This document shows, piece after piece, positions 45,057-53,426 of a DNA stretch of 64,000 nucleotides. The notes below the pieces were generated by a model that was given only the letters and a program-made list of their open reading frames with translations, ran no database searches and was not told the origin of the DNA. Source of the DNA: Azospirillum thermophilum. Its GTDB lineage: Bacteria; Pseudomonadota; Alphaproteobacteria; Azospirillales; Azospirillaceae. Within the stretch, counting starts at the first letter, position 1. Every line of letters starts with the position of its first letter. The position numbers and the translations under genes are program-made. The DNA is taken from the NCBI RefSeq assembly GCF_003130795.1, contig NZ_CP029352.1:660001-724000 (forward strand), written 5' to 3'.

Positions 45057-45521
45057 TTGCGGTTCCTCCATAGGCGCTCGAACGGGGAGCCCGTCTCCCT
45101 CGTCCCCGTGATCACCGTGGGAACGCTGGTGGCGCTGGCCCTGCTCGGCATGCTGGGGATGGTGGTGGCCGCCCGGACGCCCTCGGCCAGCCGTTCCGGG
45201 GACAGCGCGTCATCCATCCCGAAGAAGCACTACGCCGTCCTGCCGCCGATGACCTTCACGCTGGGCGGCGGCGATGCCCGCACGGTCGACGTGAAGGTTC
45301 TGCTGGAGATCGATCCGGCGGTCAGCGACAAGGTCGCCGATCCCTATCTTCCGCGCATCGCCGACCAGTTGTCCGACCGCATGCGCCAGATCGATGCCGG
45401 CCAGCTCAACGGGGCCGAGGGCGCCCGGCTGATGAAGAGTGCCATCGCCGGCGTCCTCAGCCACGAGATGCGCAACGTGCGCGTCCGCGAAATCCTGCTC
45501 GACCAGATGGTGGTCCGCTGA
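45057..45521 (+). CDS. fliL: FliL-family flagellar basal-body protein
   Basis: About 154 residues from a TTG at 45057 that has GGAAAGGA 5 nt upstream; an in-frame TTG at 45009 would add 16. One membrane helix (VPVITVGTLVALALLGMLGM) precedes a periplasmic FliL domain: YAVLPPMTFTLGG, VDVKVLLEIDPAV, LPRIADQLSDRMRQID, then REILLDQMVV. FliL proteins associate with the stator and modulate torque. No other flagellar gene is near, so this is an orphan or a second copy. Family assignment is fair, given low conservation. Confidence 0.75.
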   Translation: MRFLHRRSNGEPVSLVPVITVGTLVALALLGMLGMVVAARTPSASRSGDSASSIPKKHYAVLPPMTFTLGGGDARTVDVKVLLEIDPAVSDKVADPYLPRIADQLSDRMRQIDAGQLNGAEGARLMKSAIAGVLSHEMRNVRVREILLDQMVVR

Positions 45522-45543
45522 CCCGTCCGGGGCGGCGCCCGCC

Positions 45544-46917
45544 TCACCGCATCGCGAACAGCTCCTGGTGGAAGCGCCGGTCGACCGGCAGGCCCTGCGC
45601 CGCGAAGTCCTCGCGCAGGGCACGGCCGAAGCCGGCCGGGCCGCAGAACCAGATGCTCGCCTTGCGCCAGTCGGGCACCAGCGACCGGATGCGCTCGCCG
45701 TCCAGCCGGCCGTCGCGGGCGTCGTGCAGCACATGCAGGCGGATCCCCGCGGCCTGCGCATCGGCCTTCAGCTTGGCGATGGCCTCCTCGTCGTAATCGG
45801 CGGTGGTATGGAAGAGGTCCACCGCCGGCAGCGCCTGCCGGTCCGCCGTCTGCCGGTCCACCGTTTGCCCCGCCGCCTGCCGGGCGATCTGCTTCATGCG
45901 GGCGATGAAAGGCGTGATGCCGATGCCGCCGCCGACCCAGATCTGGTGCGGGCAGCGGTCCTCGAAGGTGAAGCAGCCATAGGGGCCTTCGACCGTGACC
46001 GCCTGCCCGATGTGCAGGCTGTCGCGCAGGCGGCGGGTGTGGTCGCCGAGCTCCTTGACGACGAAGCTGATGCGGCGGTCGGCGTCGTTCCAGGCCGAGG
46101 CGATGGTGAAGGGATGCGGCCCTTCCGACCGGTCGGTGGTGAGGAAGGCGAACTGGCCGCTCTTGTGGCCGGGCCAGCCGGCGGGGATGGCGATCTCCAT
46201 CTCCGTCGTCCGCACCCCCGGGTAATAGTGCAGGGCGGTCAGCGTGCCCTCGGCCTTGCGCGCCCGGCCGACCCGGCGCAGCAGGACCACCACCGCGGCC
46301 CAGGTGCCGCCCGCCAGCAGTGGCGCCAGCAGCAGCCCGACCGGCGACAGCCAATAGCCGAACTTGGTCAGCACCACCGCATGGAACACCAGGACCAGAT
46401 AGCTGAGCGCCAGCAGCCGGTGCGTCTTGAAGAAGGCGCGATAGGGAAAGCGCGGGATCAGCGCCAGGACGATCAGCAGCGCCGCGGCATAGAAGGCCCA
46501 TTCCCCGACCCCCTCCGCCGTGCCGCGCAGGCTCTGGAAGAGCTGCTCGACCGGGTTTTCCAGGACCGGGCGGGGGCCGCGGACCGGACGCTCCAGCAGC
46601 CCCCAGCCGACCGCCCATTTCGGTCCCTGCGCCCACAGCCAGTGGAAGACCGCGACGCACAGCGCGGTGATGCCCAGCCATTTGTGCAGCCGGTACATCT
46701 TGTCGAGCCCGCCGATCCGGCGTTCCGGCCAGCGGGGGCGGAGCGCCAGGATCATCGCGACGCTCATGCAGCCGATGGCGAGGATGCCGCTGTACTGCAT
46801 GACCGACGCGCGCAGCGCGAAGAAGTTGGGCACCTGAAACGCCAGCGGATCCGCCGCCACCCAGACGAGGCTGAGCAGCGCCAGAATGCTCCAGAGAGCG
46901 ATTCGGAGTCTTTTCAT
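45544..46917 (-). CDS. ferric-reductase-like transmembrane flavoprotein (ferredoxin reductase type)
   Basis: A 457-residue protein. The N-terminal half has about six helices of the ferric-reductase domain with candidate haem ligands in YRLHKWLGITALCVAVFHWL and KTHRLLALSYLVLVFHAV. The C-terminal half is an oxidoreductase with FAD motif HPFTIASAW and NAD(P) motifs VGGGIGITPF and WFCGPAGFG. It should move electrons across the inner membrane, for example for iron reduction. The ATG at 46917 (MKRLRIALWSI) is preferred to an upstream one in frame. Confidence 0.85.
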   Translation of the reverse strand: MKRLRIALWSILALLSLVWVAADPLAFQVPNFFALRASVMQYSGILAIGCMSVAMILALRPRWPERRIGGLDKMYRLHKWLGITALCVAVFHWLWAQGPKWAVGWGLLERPVRGPRPVLENPVEQLFQSLRGTAEGVGEWAFYAAALLIVLALIPRFPYRAFFKTHRLLALSYLVLVFHAVVLTKFGYWLSPVGLLLAPLLAGGTWAAVVVLLRRVGRARKAEGTLTALHYYPGVRTTEMEIAIPAGWPGHKSGQFAFLTTDRSEGPHPFTIASAWNDADRRISFVVKELGDHTRRLRDSLHIGQAVTVEGPYGCFTFEDRCPHQIWVGGGIGITPFIARMKQIARQAAGQTVDRQTADRQALPAVDLFHTTADYDEEAIAKLKADAQAAGIRLHVLHDARDGRLDGERIRSLVPDWRKASIWFCGPAGFGRALREDFAAQGLPVDRRFHQELFAMR

Positions 46918-47183
46918 GATGGCCTTCTTGTCTTTTCCGTCGCGCCTGATGTGCCCAGTCTGCGCCGGGCACCGTAACGCCTTCATGTCCGGCGGGACCG
47001 GCGACGGTTACGGAGTGTAACAGCCGGCGTCCGGTGCTCCCGAACCGTCCTCATCCTCCCACGGTCATGCTGAACCGTGGCTGAACGGATGCGGAGGGTC
47101 GGGCGCGCGAGGCGGTTGCATGATCGGCCCCGCCGCCGGACACTGTCGCCCCTGCGTTTCCCCAACCGCTGTCCGGTCGAGCC

Positions 47184-48560
47184 ATGACGAAGAAGACCAC
47201 CATCGCCAGCCTGTCCCGCCAGATCGAGGAGGGGGCGACGACGAGCGAGGCGCTCGTCGATGCCGCCCTGTCCGCCATCGCCGCGGGCGGGGAGGAGGCG
47301 CGCAAGACCTTCACCGCCGTCCACGCCGATGCGGCGCGCGCCGCGGCGCGGGCGCAGGATCTGCTGCGTGCCGCCGGGCAGCGGCCGTCGCCGCTCGCCG
47401 GTCTTCCGGTGTCGGTCAAGGACCTGTTCGACGAGGCCGGACACCCCACGCTGGCCGGCTCCAAGGCGCTGGAGGGGGGTCCGCCGGCCCTGCGCGACGC
47501 CGATGCGGTGGCACGGCTGCGCGCGGCGGGGGCGGTCGTCGTCGGCCGCACCAACATGACGGAGTTCGCCTTCTCCGGCGTCGGCATCAACCCGCATTAC
47601 GGCACGCCCGGCAATCCGGCCGATCCGGCGCGCATTCCCGGCGGCTCCTCCTCCGGGGCGGCGGTGTCGGTCGCCGCGGGCCATGTGCCGCTGGCGCTCG
47701 GCACCGATACCGGCGGCTCGGTCCGGATTCCGGCGGCGCTCTGCGGCATCGTCGGGTTCAAGCCGACCCAGCGGCGGGTGCCGCTGCGCGGGGCGCTTCC
47801 GCTGTCCTGGACGCTCGATTCGATCGGGCCGCTCGCCCGGACGGTCGCCTGCTGCGCCGTCGCCGACGCGGTGCTGGCCGGAGAGCCGGAATGGCTGCCG
47901 CCCGCGGTGGCGCCGTCCGGCCTGCGCTTCGCCGTGCCGCAGTCGGTGGTGCTGGACGATCTGGAGCCGTCGGTCGCCACGGCCTTCGAGACCGCCTGCC
48001 GCCGCCTGTCGCTGGCCGGCGTGCGCCTCACCGAGCTTCCGATGACCGAGCTGGAGGAGATCGGGGCGGCCAACGCCCGCGGCGGCTTCCCCGCGGCGGA
48101 GGCCTTCCACTGGCACCGGGCCCTGCTGGAGGAGAAGGGCGACCTTTACGACCCGCGCGTCCGCAGCCGGATCGAGCGCGGGCGGACCATGACCGCCGCC
48201 GACTACATCGAGGTGCAGCAGCGGCGCGCGGGCCTGATCGCCCGCACCGACCGGCTGTCGGCCGACTATGACGCGCTGGTGATGCCGACGGTGCCGATGC
48301 GTGCCCCGCCCATTGCCGCCTTCGCGGACGACAGGGACTTCGCGCGGCTGAACATGCTGTTGCTGCGCAACTGCGCGCTGTTCAACTTCCTCGACCGCTG
48401 CGCGATCAGCCTGCCGATGCAGGAGCCGGGCGACCTGCCCTGCGGCCTGATGCTGGTCGGGGCGGCCGGCGCCGATCGCCGCCTGCTCTCCATCGCCGCC
48501 GCCGTTGAGCCGGTGGTAGGGCCGGTGGTAGGGCCGGTGGTCGGGCCGGTGGCGGACTGA
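47184..48560 (+). CDS. amidase-signature family hydrolase
   Basis: A 458-residue amidase. The Ser-cisSer-Lys triad is visible: Lys in GLPVSVKDLFDEAG, and serines in RIPGGSSSGAAVS and TDTGGSVRIPAALCG. Family members hydrolyse amides including aryl and alkyl amides, indole-acetamide and glutamyl-tRNA amides; no partner GatB/C is near, so a small-molecule amidase is likely. The C-terminus carries a slippage repeat (VVGPVVGPVVGPV). Confidence 0.9.
   Translation: MTKKTTIASLSRQIEEGATTSEALVDAALSAIAAGGEEARKTFTAVHADAARAAARAQDLLRAAGQRPSPLAGLPVSVKDLFDEAGHPTLAGSKALEGGPPALRDADAVARLRAAGAVVVGRTNMTEFAFSGVGINPHYGTPGNPADPARIPGGSSSGAAVSVAAGHVPLALGTDTGGSVRIPAALCGIVGFKPTQRRVPLRGALPLSWTLDSIGPLARTVACCAVADAVLAGEPEWLPPAVAPSGLRFAVPQSVVLDDLEPSVATAFETACRRLSLAGVRLTELPMTELEEIGAANARGGFPAAEAFHWHRALLEEKGDLYDPRVRSRIERGRTMTAADYIEVQQRRAGLIARTDRLSADYDALVMPTVPMRAPPIAAFADDRDFARLNMLLLRNCALFNFLDRCAISLPMQEPGDLPCGLMLVGAAGADRRLLSIAAAVEPVVGPVVGPVVGPVAD
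48512..48553 (+). repeat. 12-bp tandem repeat at the amidase C-terminus
   Basis: GGTGGTAGGGCC is repeated three and a half times with one variant copy, encoding Val-Val-Gly-Pro repeats just before the stop. Being a multiple of 3 it keeps the frame. Confidence 0.85.
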
Positions 48561-48582
48561 CCGCCGCCCGGCCGCGCTGCGG

Positions 48583-48756
48583 TCAGAAGATCACCTGGCC
48601 GGCCATCAGGGCCAGCACCAGGAAGATCAGGAACAGGATCAGGGCGATGCCGAAGAGGATCTTCGCCACCCCCGCCGTCGCCGAGGAGATGCCGGTGAAC
48701 CCGAAGGCGCCGGCGATCAGCGAGATCACGAAGAAGATTAGGGCCCATTTCAGCAT
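48583..48756 (-). CDS. DUF1328 small membrane protein (YtjA-like)
   Basis: A 57-residue two-helix protein starting [20 protein letters not shown] and ending LMAGQVIF. It matches DUF1328 (YtjA) in length and pattern (helix, [14 protein letters not shown], helix). An AGCAGGAGGGAAC ribosome site precedes the ATG. Function unknown; these genes are often stress-induced. Upstream on the minus strand GGAAC-N16-GGTT (48826-48802) resembles an EcfG general-stress promoter with one mismatch. Confidence 0.9.
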   Translation of the reverse strand: MLKWALIFFVISLIAGAFGFTGISSATAGVAKILFGIALILFLIFLVLALMAGQVIF

Positions 48757-48801
48757 CGTTCCCTCCTGCTGAGCTGTCGGTCGTCAGTCGTCGCAGGAGG
48801 G

Positions 48802-48826
48802 AACCCCCGGCCACGCTCGTGGTTCC
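48802..48826 (-). promoter_or_regulatory. possible EcfG-type promoter of the DUF1328 gene
   Basis: GGAAC, 16 nt, then GGTT instead of CGTT, about 46 nt before the ATG. The same stretch is a 7-bp inverted repeat (GGGAACC/GGTTCCC), so it reads alike on both strands and could equally be an operator. Confidence 0.35.
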
Positions 48827-48910
48827 CTCGGTCTTGCGGCCGGGGCCGGAAATCCGCAGGCCCCGGCGATCCCGTCACCGGGGCCCGCAGTGCCGGTCCT
48901 TCCGTAGGAG

Positions 48911-49555
48911 TTACTGCGGCTGGCTGTTCGTCTGGCCGGCGGTCCCGGTGGTCCCGGTGGTCCCCGTTTCGGGGTTGCCGGTCCCGCTGGCGCCCGACTG
49001 TCCGGCGGGAGCGGTTCCGCCGGTGGTGCGGCCGCCGTTGTCCTGGCCGCCGGTGCCGGTCTGATCGTTCAGATTCAGCGCGGACAGCGTTTCGGCGTTG
49101 ATCTGGCCGGTGGCGCGCAGGTTGTTGTCGCGCTGGAACTGGCGCAGAGCGCGGCGGGTGTTCGGCCCCCAGATGCCGTCGACCGAGACGTCCCGGCCAT
49201 CGGTCCGGTCGTTCAGCGCCTGCTGGATGGTCCGCACCCGTTCGGCGCTGAGCGGCGAGCGGTACTCCGATCCGCGCGCCGCCGTCTGCCGCGACGACCG
49301 GCCGGTGGTGGTGGACGAGCTGTTGTCGTTGCTCGTCATGTCCTGGGCCTTCTTCTCCAGCCCTTCATCCATGGTCGCGCCGGCCGCGGCGCCGCCGACG
49401 CCGCCGACCACCGCCCCGACCGGGCCGCCGACCAGGGCGCCGGCAGCCACTCCACCGGCGCCGCCGGTCGCGGTCCTCGTGGTATCCGTGCTTCCACATC
49501 CGCTGAGCGCGACCAGCGCGCCGGCTGCGGCAATCATCATCGGGAGCTTGCGCAT
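48911..49555 (-). CDS. glycine-zipper lipoprotein with peptidoglycan-binding domain
   Basis: A 214-residue exported protein. The signal peptide ends in a lipobox (VALSGC) near residue 20. A glycine-rich zipper follows (GGVAAGALVGGPVGAVVGGV). A PG_binding_1 domain covers about residues 105-165 (VRTIQQALNDRTDGRDVSVDG with a following WGPNTRRALRQFQRDNNL). The tail is a Gly/Thr/Gln low-complexity segment. It probably sits in the outer membrane bound to the wall. Confidence 0.85.
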   Translation of the reverse strand: MRKLPMMIAAAGALVALSGCGSTDTTRTATGGAGGVAAGALVGGPVGAVVGGVGGAAAGATMDEGLEKKAQDMTSNDNSSSTTTGRSSRQTAARGSEYRSPLSAERVRTIQQALNDRTDGRDVSVDGIWGPNTRRALRQFQRDNNLRATGQINAETLSALNLNDQTGTGGQDNGGRTTGGTAPAGQSGASGTGNPETGTTGTTGTAGQTNSQPQ

Positions 49556-49898
49556 CGCATCCGTCCGGTCCGTTGTGTCGACAAGGGGCATGTGCCCGAT
49601 CAGCCCCGGCGCCGCCTCGGGCCATGTCCGGGCCGGGCGTGGCGGACCGCGTCGCGGTCTGCTGCCGGGCTGTCGCTCTAGACAATCTTTCGGGACGGTA
49701 TTCGGTTCCCTTCCCCGCAGCGCCTCCATCAAAAAAGGCACCGTCGAACGAGCGCCGGTGCGCCGGCCGGTGCCGTACCGCGTCGGGTCTCGGGGCCGGG
49801 CGCGCGTGACGGGACCGGCGGAACCCGGTTGGTAGCGGAGGAGAGCCGCCGGCTCCCCAGTCCCGGCCGGCGGCCGGCAACCAACGAGGAACCGCCAG
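49556..49898. other. divergent gap, no gene
   Basis: 343 nt between the lipoprotein gene and the 90-aa gene. It contains short GC-rich repeats (CCGGCCGGCGGCCGGC around 49864) and one AT-richer stretch at 49680-49740, but no convincing promoter, operator or small gene. Confidence 0.5.
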
Positions 49899-50171
49899 AT
49901 GGCAGACCAGAACCGCGACGACGACCACATGAAGGGCACCATCGACGCTGCCAAGGATCTCGGCGCCGGCGACCTTCCCGGCGAGACCGACCGCAGCCGC
50001 GAGGAGGCCGAACGGACGCGCCGTGCCGCCCGCAGCATGGCAACCGGCAACGTGCCCCACGGCGGCGACGACCCGCAGCACCTCACCGGCGACACCCAGC
50101 ACACCCCGATGCCGAGCGAAACCGGCGGCAAGGGCAATGTCGGCGACGTCTCGATGAAGCGCGACGGCTGA
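49899..50171 (+). CDS. small hydrophilic protein of unknown function (90 aa)
   Basis: Starts [20 protein letters not shown]. It is highly charged and Gly/His/Pro-rich, predicted disordered, with no membrane segment. An AACGAGGAACC ribosome site is about 7 nt upstream. The composition recalls stress-related hydrophilins, but I cannot assign a family. Confidence 0.6.
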   Translation: MADQNRDDDHMKGTIDAAKDLGAGDLPGETDRSREEAERTRRAARSMATGNVPHGGDDPQHLTGDTQHTPMPSETGGKGNVGDVSMKRDG

Positions 50172-50293
50172 CCCGCCGGCCGCGGAGGCCGCCGGCTGCC
50201 CTGGCCGGCCGTCCCCGCGGTCCGCGTCGCTCCCGTCGTGCCCCGCTGAAGATGCCCCGCTGAAGGCTTGCCGCCGGCCGTCCGGCGTGATCT

Positions 50294-50319
50294 GTTCGTT
50301 TGGAGACCAAACAACGAAC
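50294..50319. promoter_or_regulatory. operator candidate before the maoC-like gene
   Basis: GTTCGTTTGG-AGA-CCAAA-CAA-CGAAC is an inverted repeat with 5-bp outer (GTTCG/CGAAC) and 5-bp inner (TTTGG/CCAAA) arms, 11 nt before the ATG. Position and symmetry fit a TetR-type repressor; none is adjacent. Confidence 0.45.
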
Positions 50320-50329
50320 GGGATCGCCG

Positions 50330-50812
50330 ATGGCCGGACGCATGAGTGTGGCGGAGCTGGAGGGCCGGGTGGGGCGGGAGATCGGCCTGTCCGACTGGGT
50401 TCCGGTGGACCAGCCGCGGATCGACGCCTTCGCCGAGGTGACGGAGGATCATCAGTTCATCCATGTCGACCCGGAGCGGGCGCGCCGCGAGGGTCCCTTC
50501 GGCGGCACCATCGCCCACGGCTTCCTCGTTCTCTCCCTGCTGGCTCCGATGACCTATCAGGTCGTGGCGGAGCTCGACGGGCTGGCGATGTCCGTCAATT
50601 ACGGCTTCGACCGGCTGCGCTTCCTCGCCCCGGTCAGGGCCGGCTCCCGCATCCGCGGGCGCTTCGTCCTGGCGGAACTGTCCCGCCGGACCGACCGCGA
50701 GAGGATCGCCCGATTCGCCGTGACGGTGGAGGTGGAGGGAGGCGACAAGCCGGCGCTTCTCGCCGACTGGCTGGTTCTGCTCGTGCTCGATCCGCAGACT
50801 GCCGGGGCCTGA
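50330..50812 (+). CDS. MaoC-family (R)-specific enoyl-CoA hydratase-like protein
   Basis: A 160-residue hot-dog protein with the hydratase-2 region [20 protein letters not shown] and [14 protein letters not shown] containing Asp/His. It would hydrate trans-2-enoyl-CoA, for example to feed polyhydroxyalkanoate synthesis, but substrate is unknown. ATGs at 50330 and 50342 are both plausible. A thioesterase-type gene follows. Confidence 0.88.
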   Translation: MAGRMSVAELEGRVGREIGLSDWVPVDQPRIDAFAEVTEDHQFIHVDPERARREGPFGGTIAHGFLVLSLLAPMTYQVVAELDGLAMSVNYGFDRLRFLAPVRAGSRIRGRFVLAELSRRTDRERIARFAVTVEVEGGDKPALLADWLVLLVLDPQTAGA

Positions 50813-50874
50813 CCGCCGGCCATCGACGCAGGTCGTCCGACGCAGAAAGGCGAAGAAAAAGGGAGGGGAGCGCC

Positions 50875-51326
50875 ATGGATCGCAAGACAGAGAGCCGTGC
50901 CGACTATCGCCATTTCCGAACCATCCCGACACGCTGGATGGACAACGACGTCTATGGCCACGTCAACAATGTCGTCTACTACAGCTATTTCGACACGGTG
51001 GTGAACCAGTACCTGATCGAGGCGGGGGCGCTGGTCATCGACTCGAGCCCGGTGATCGGACTGGTCGTCGAGACCGCCTGCAACTACTTCGCGCCGATCA
51101 CCTTCCCGACCGGGTGGAGGCCGGGCTGCGCGTGGCGAGGCTCGGCACCAGCAGCGTCCGCTACGAGATCGGGCTGTTCCGCAACGACGATCCGGCGCCG
51201 GCCGCCTGCGGCCACTTCATCCACGTCTATGTCGACCGCGGGACGCGGCGCCCGACGCCGCTGCCCGATGCGCTGCGCGCGGCGCTCGAACCGCTGGTGG
51301 CGGCGGGGACGCCGGACGCCCGGTAG
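50875..51326 (+). pseudogene. 4HBT-family acyl-CoA thioesterase, frameshifted
   Basis: The first frame reads [14 protein letters not shown] then [20 protein letters not shown], the active-site region of YbgC/FadM-like thioesterases, as far as NYFAPITFP. At about 51108 the frame shifts. The other frame continues [20 protein letters not shown] and [18 protein letters not shown] to the stop at 51326. One G inserted (CCCGGACC for CCCGACC) would restore about 150 residues. As read, it is broken; a base-call error is possible. Confidence 0.85.
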
Positions 51327-51369
51327 CGGCCCGATCCTGCGGCCGGGAGGGATGGCGCCGCGCGGCGGA

Positions 51370-51390
51370 CTGTTCGAAAACGTCGAACAG
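51370..51390. promoter_or_regulatory. palindrome upstream of wrbA
   Basis: CTGTTCGA-AAACG-TCGAACAG has perfect 8-bp arms, 95 nt before wrbA and 43 nt after the thioesterase stop. It suits a redox- or quinone-sensing repressor, but no regulator is adjacent. Confidence 0.5.
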
Positions 51391-51485
51391 TACGTCCCGG
51401 ATTATCCGCCTTCTGCCCGGTCGTCCGGCAGGCCACACTCGCTGCCGAGACCAACAACGGCATGTCCAATCCCAGGGAGCTCTTC

Positions 51486-52085
51486 ATGGCCAAGGTTCTG
51501 GTTCTCTACTACTCGTCCTACGGCCACATCGAGACGATGGCCCATGCCATCGCCGAGGGTGCGCGCAGCGCCGGTGCCGAGGTGGACGTCAAGCGGGTGC
51601 CGGAGACGGTGCCCGAGGCGATCGCCCGGAATGCCCACTTCAAGCTGGACCAGAGCGCGCCGGTCGCCACGGTGGCCGAGCTGGAGCAGTATGACGCCAT
51701 CGTCGTCGGCACCGGCACGCGCTTCGGCCGCATGTCCTCGCAGATGGCCGCCTTCCTCGACCAGGCCGGCGGGCTGTGGGCGCGCGGCGCGCTCAACGGC
51801 AAGGTCGGCGCCGCCTTCACCTCCAGCGCCTCGCAGCATGGCGGCAACGAGACCACGCTGTTCTCCATCATTACCAACCTGCTGCATTTCGGCATGGTCA
51901 TCGTCGGGCTGCCCTACAGCCACCAGGGCCAGTTGACGATGAGCGAGATCGTCGGCGGCGCTCCCTACGGCGCCACCACCGTCGCGGCCGGCGACGGCTC
52001 CCGCCAGCCTTCCGAGATCGAGCTCGCCGGCGCCCGCCACCAGGGCGAGATCGTCGCCCGCACCGCCGCCAAGCTGTTCGGCTGA
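51486..52085 (+). CDS. wrbA: NAD(P)H:quinone oxidoreductase, WrbA type
   Basis: A 199-residue flavodoxin-fold protein with the FMN phosphate loop [12 protein letters not shown] and [33 protein letters not shown] and PYSHQGQ are further WrbA marks. It makes two-electron reductions of quinones, protecting against redox cycling. The ATG at 51486 follows AGGGAGC; homology begins [10 protein letters not shown]. Confidence 0.95.
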   Translation: MAKVLVLYYSSYGHIETMAHAIAEGARSAGAEVDVKRVPETVPEAIARNAHFKLDQSAPVATVAELEQYDAIVVGTGTRFGRMSSQMAAFLDQAGGLWARGALNGKVGAAFTSSASQHGGNETTLFSIITNLLHFGMVIVGLPYSHQGQLTMSEIVGGAPYGATTVAAGDGSRQPSEIELAGARHQGEIVARTAAKLFG

Positions 52086-52116
52086 TCCGCAGACCTTTCA
52101 TTCCCCGTGTGCCAGG

Positions 52117-52149
52117 ACGGCTGCCGTTCCCGACAGGAGCGGCAGCCGT
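52117..52149 (+). terminator. terminator-like hairpin after wrbA
   Basis: ACGGCTGCCGTTCC pairs with GGAGCGGCAGCCGT (one mismatch) followed by TCGCGTTT, 31 nt past the wrbA stop. Confidence 0.6.
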
Positions 52150-52187
52150 TCGCGTTTGACGGTCCGGCTCCAGGGCCGGCGATCCTC

Positions 52188-52206
52188 ATCCTGTTGACTC
52201 CAGGAT
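52188..52206. promoter_or_regulatory. inverted repeat overlapping the promoter of the XRE gene
   Basis: ATCCTG-TTGACTC-CAGGAT has 6-bp arms around a TTGACT -35-like box (52194-52199). A repressor bound here would block the promoter, which fits autoregulation by the XRE protein encoded 23 nt downstream. Confidence 0.45.
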
Positions 52207-52228
52207 ATTGGATCTTCATTCTATCATC

Positions 52229-52852
52229 ATGGAACAGACGGAATCGGATATCGATGCCCGGCTCGCGGCGCGGCTGCGGGCATTGCGGGCTGAACAAGGG
52301 CTGACGCTCGACGGGCTGGCCGAGCGGGCGGGCGTCAGCCGCTCCATGATCTCGCTGGTCGAGCGGGGGCGGAGCAGCCCGACCGCCGCGGTGCTGGACC
52401 GGCTCGCCGCCGGGCTCGGCGTCAGCGTCGCCTCGCTGTTCGACGGGATCGGGGCGGAGCAGGCCTCGCCGCTGTCGCGGCGGGCCGATCAGCGCGAATG
52501 GCAGGATCCCGCTACCGGCTATGTCCGGCGCAACCTGACGCCGCCCGGCATCGCCGCGCCCGTCACGCTCGTCGAGGTGACGATGCCCGCGGGCGCCCGC
52601 GTCACCTACGACACCGGCCCGCGCGCCGCCGTCATCCACCAGCAGCTCTATGTGCTGGAGGGCGAGATCGCCTTCACCGTGGACGGCGGGACCGTCCATC
52701 TGCGGGCCGGGGACTGCCTCGCCTCGCAGATCGACGGCCCCAGCGGCTTCCACAATCCGGCCGACCGGCCCGCCCGCTATCTCGTCGCCGTCGCCACCGG
52801 ACCGGCACGCAGCGGGGCCGGGACCGCCAAGCCCGGCATCGCCAAAGGTTGA
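52229..52852 (+). CDS. XRE-family regulator with C-terminal cupin domain
   Basis: A 207-residue regulator. The N-terminal HTH_3 (residues about 10-65; LTLDGLAERAGVSRSMISLV) is followed by a cupin domain (HQQLYVLEGEIAFTVDGGTV; LRAGDCLASQIDGPSGFHNP). This PuuR-like layout often regulates amino-acid or polyamine metabolism. It overlaps no gene, and 11 nt later begins a GNAT acetyltransferase, a common pairing. Confidence 0.9.
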   Translation: MEQTESDIDARLAARLRALRAEQGLTLDGLAERAGVSRSMISLVERGRSSPTAAVLDRLAAGLGVSVASLFDGIGAEQASPLSRRADQREWQDPATGYVRRNLTPPGIAAPVTLVEVTMPAGARVTYDTGPRAAVIHQQLYVLEGEIAFTVDGGTVHLRAGDCLASQIDGPSGFHNPADRPARYLVAVATGPARSGAGTAKPGIAKG

Positions 52853-52863
52853 GGAGCGAGACC

Positions 52864-53397
52864 GTGAGCGACCTTGCCTATTCCATCCGCCGCCTCTCAC
52901 CGGGCGAAGCGGTGACGCACATCCCCGCCCTGACCGGCATCCTGCTGGACTGCGTGGAGGGTGGAGCCTCCGTCAGCTTCATGGCTCCCCTCGATCCGGC
53001 GCGGGCGGAAGCCTTCTGGCGGCAGATCGCGACGGACGTCGCCCGCGGCGACCGCCTGCTGCTGGTCGCTGCGGAAGAGGCGACGGGCGAGCTTCTGGGC
53101 ACGGTCCAGGTCGTCCTCGCCCAGACGGACAACCAGCCCCATCGCGGCGACCTCTGCAAGATGCTGGTCCATCGCCGCGCCCGCCGCCGCGGCGTCGGCG
53201 AGGCGTTGATGCGCGCGGTGGAGGAGGAGGCGCGGGCGGCGGGCAAGACCCTGCTGGTGCTCGACACCTCGACGCCGGAGGCCGAGCGGCTCTACGAGCG
53301 GGCGGGCTGGGTGCGGGTGGGTTTCATCCCCGACTACGCCCTGATGCCCGACGGCCGCCCCTGCGGCACGACCTACTTCTACAAGCGGATCGGCTGA
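52864..53397 (+). CDS. GNAT-family N-acetyltransferase
   Basis: A 177-residue acetyltransferase with the acetyl-CoA motif KMLVHRRARRRGVGEALMRA (R/Q-x-x-G-x-G/A) and LLVLDTSTPEAERLYERAGW. GTG at 52864, with GAGGAGCGAG 4-13 nt upstream, is the likely start. The substrate is unknown. It is probably co-transcribed with the XRE-cupin regulator. Confidence 0.88.
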   Translation: MSDLAYSIRRLSPGEAVTHIPALTGILLDCVEGGASVSFMAPLDPARAEAFWRQIATDVARGDRLLLVAAEEATGELLGTVQVVLAQTDNQPHRGDLCKMLVHRRARRRGVGEALMRAVEEEARAAGKTLLVLDTSTPEAERLYERAGWVRVGFIPDYALMPDGRPCGTTYFYKRIG

Positions 53398-53426
53398 GGG
53401 GCGGCGCCTTCGGTCCGGGGCTCCGG

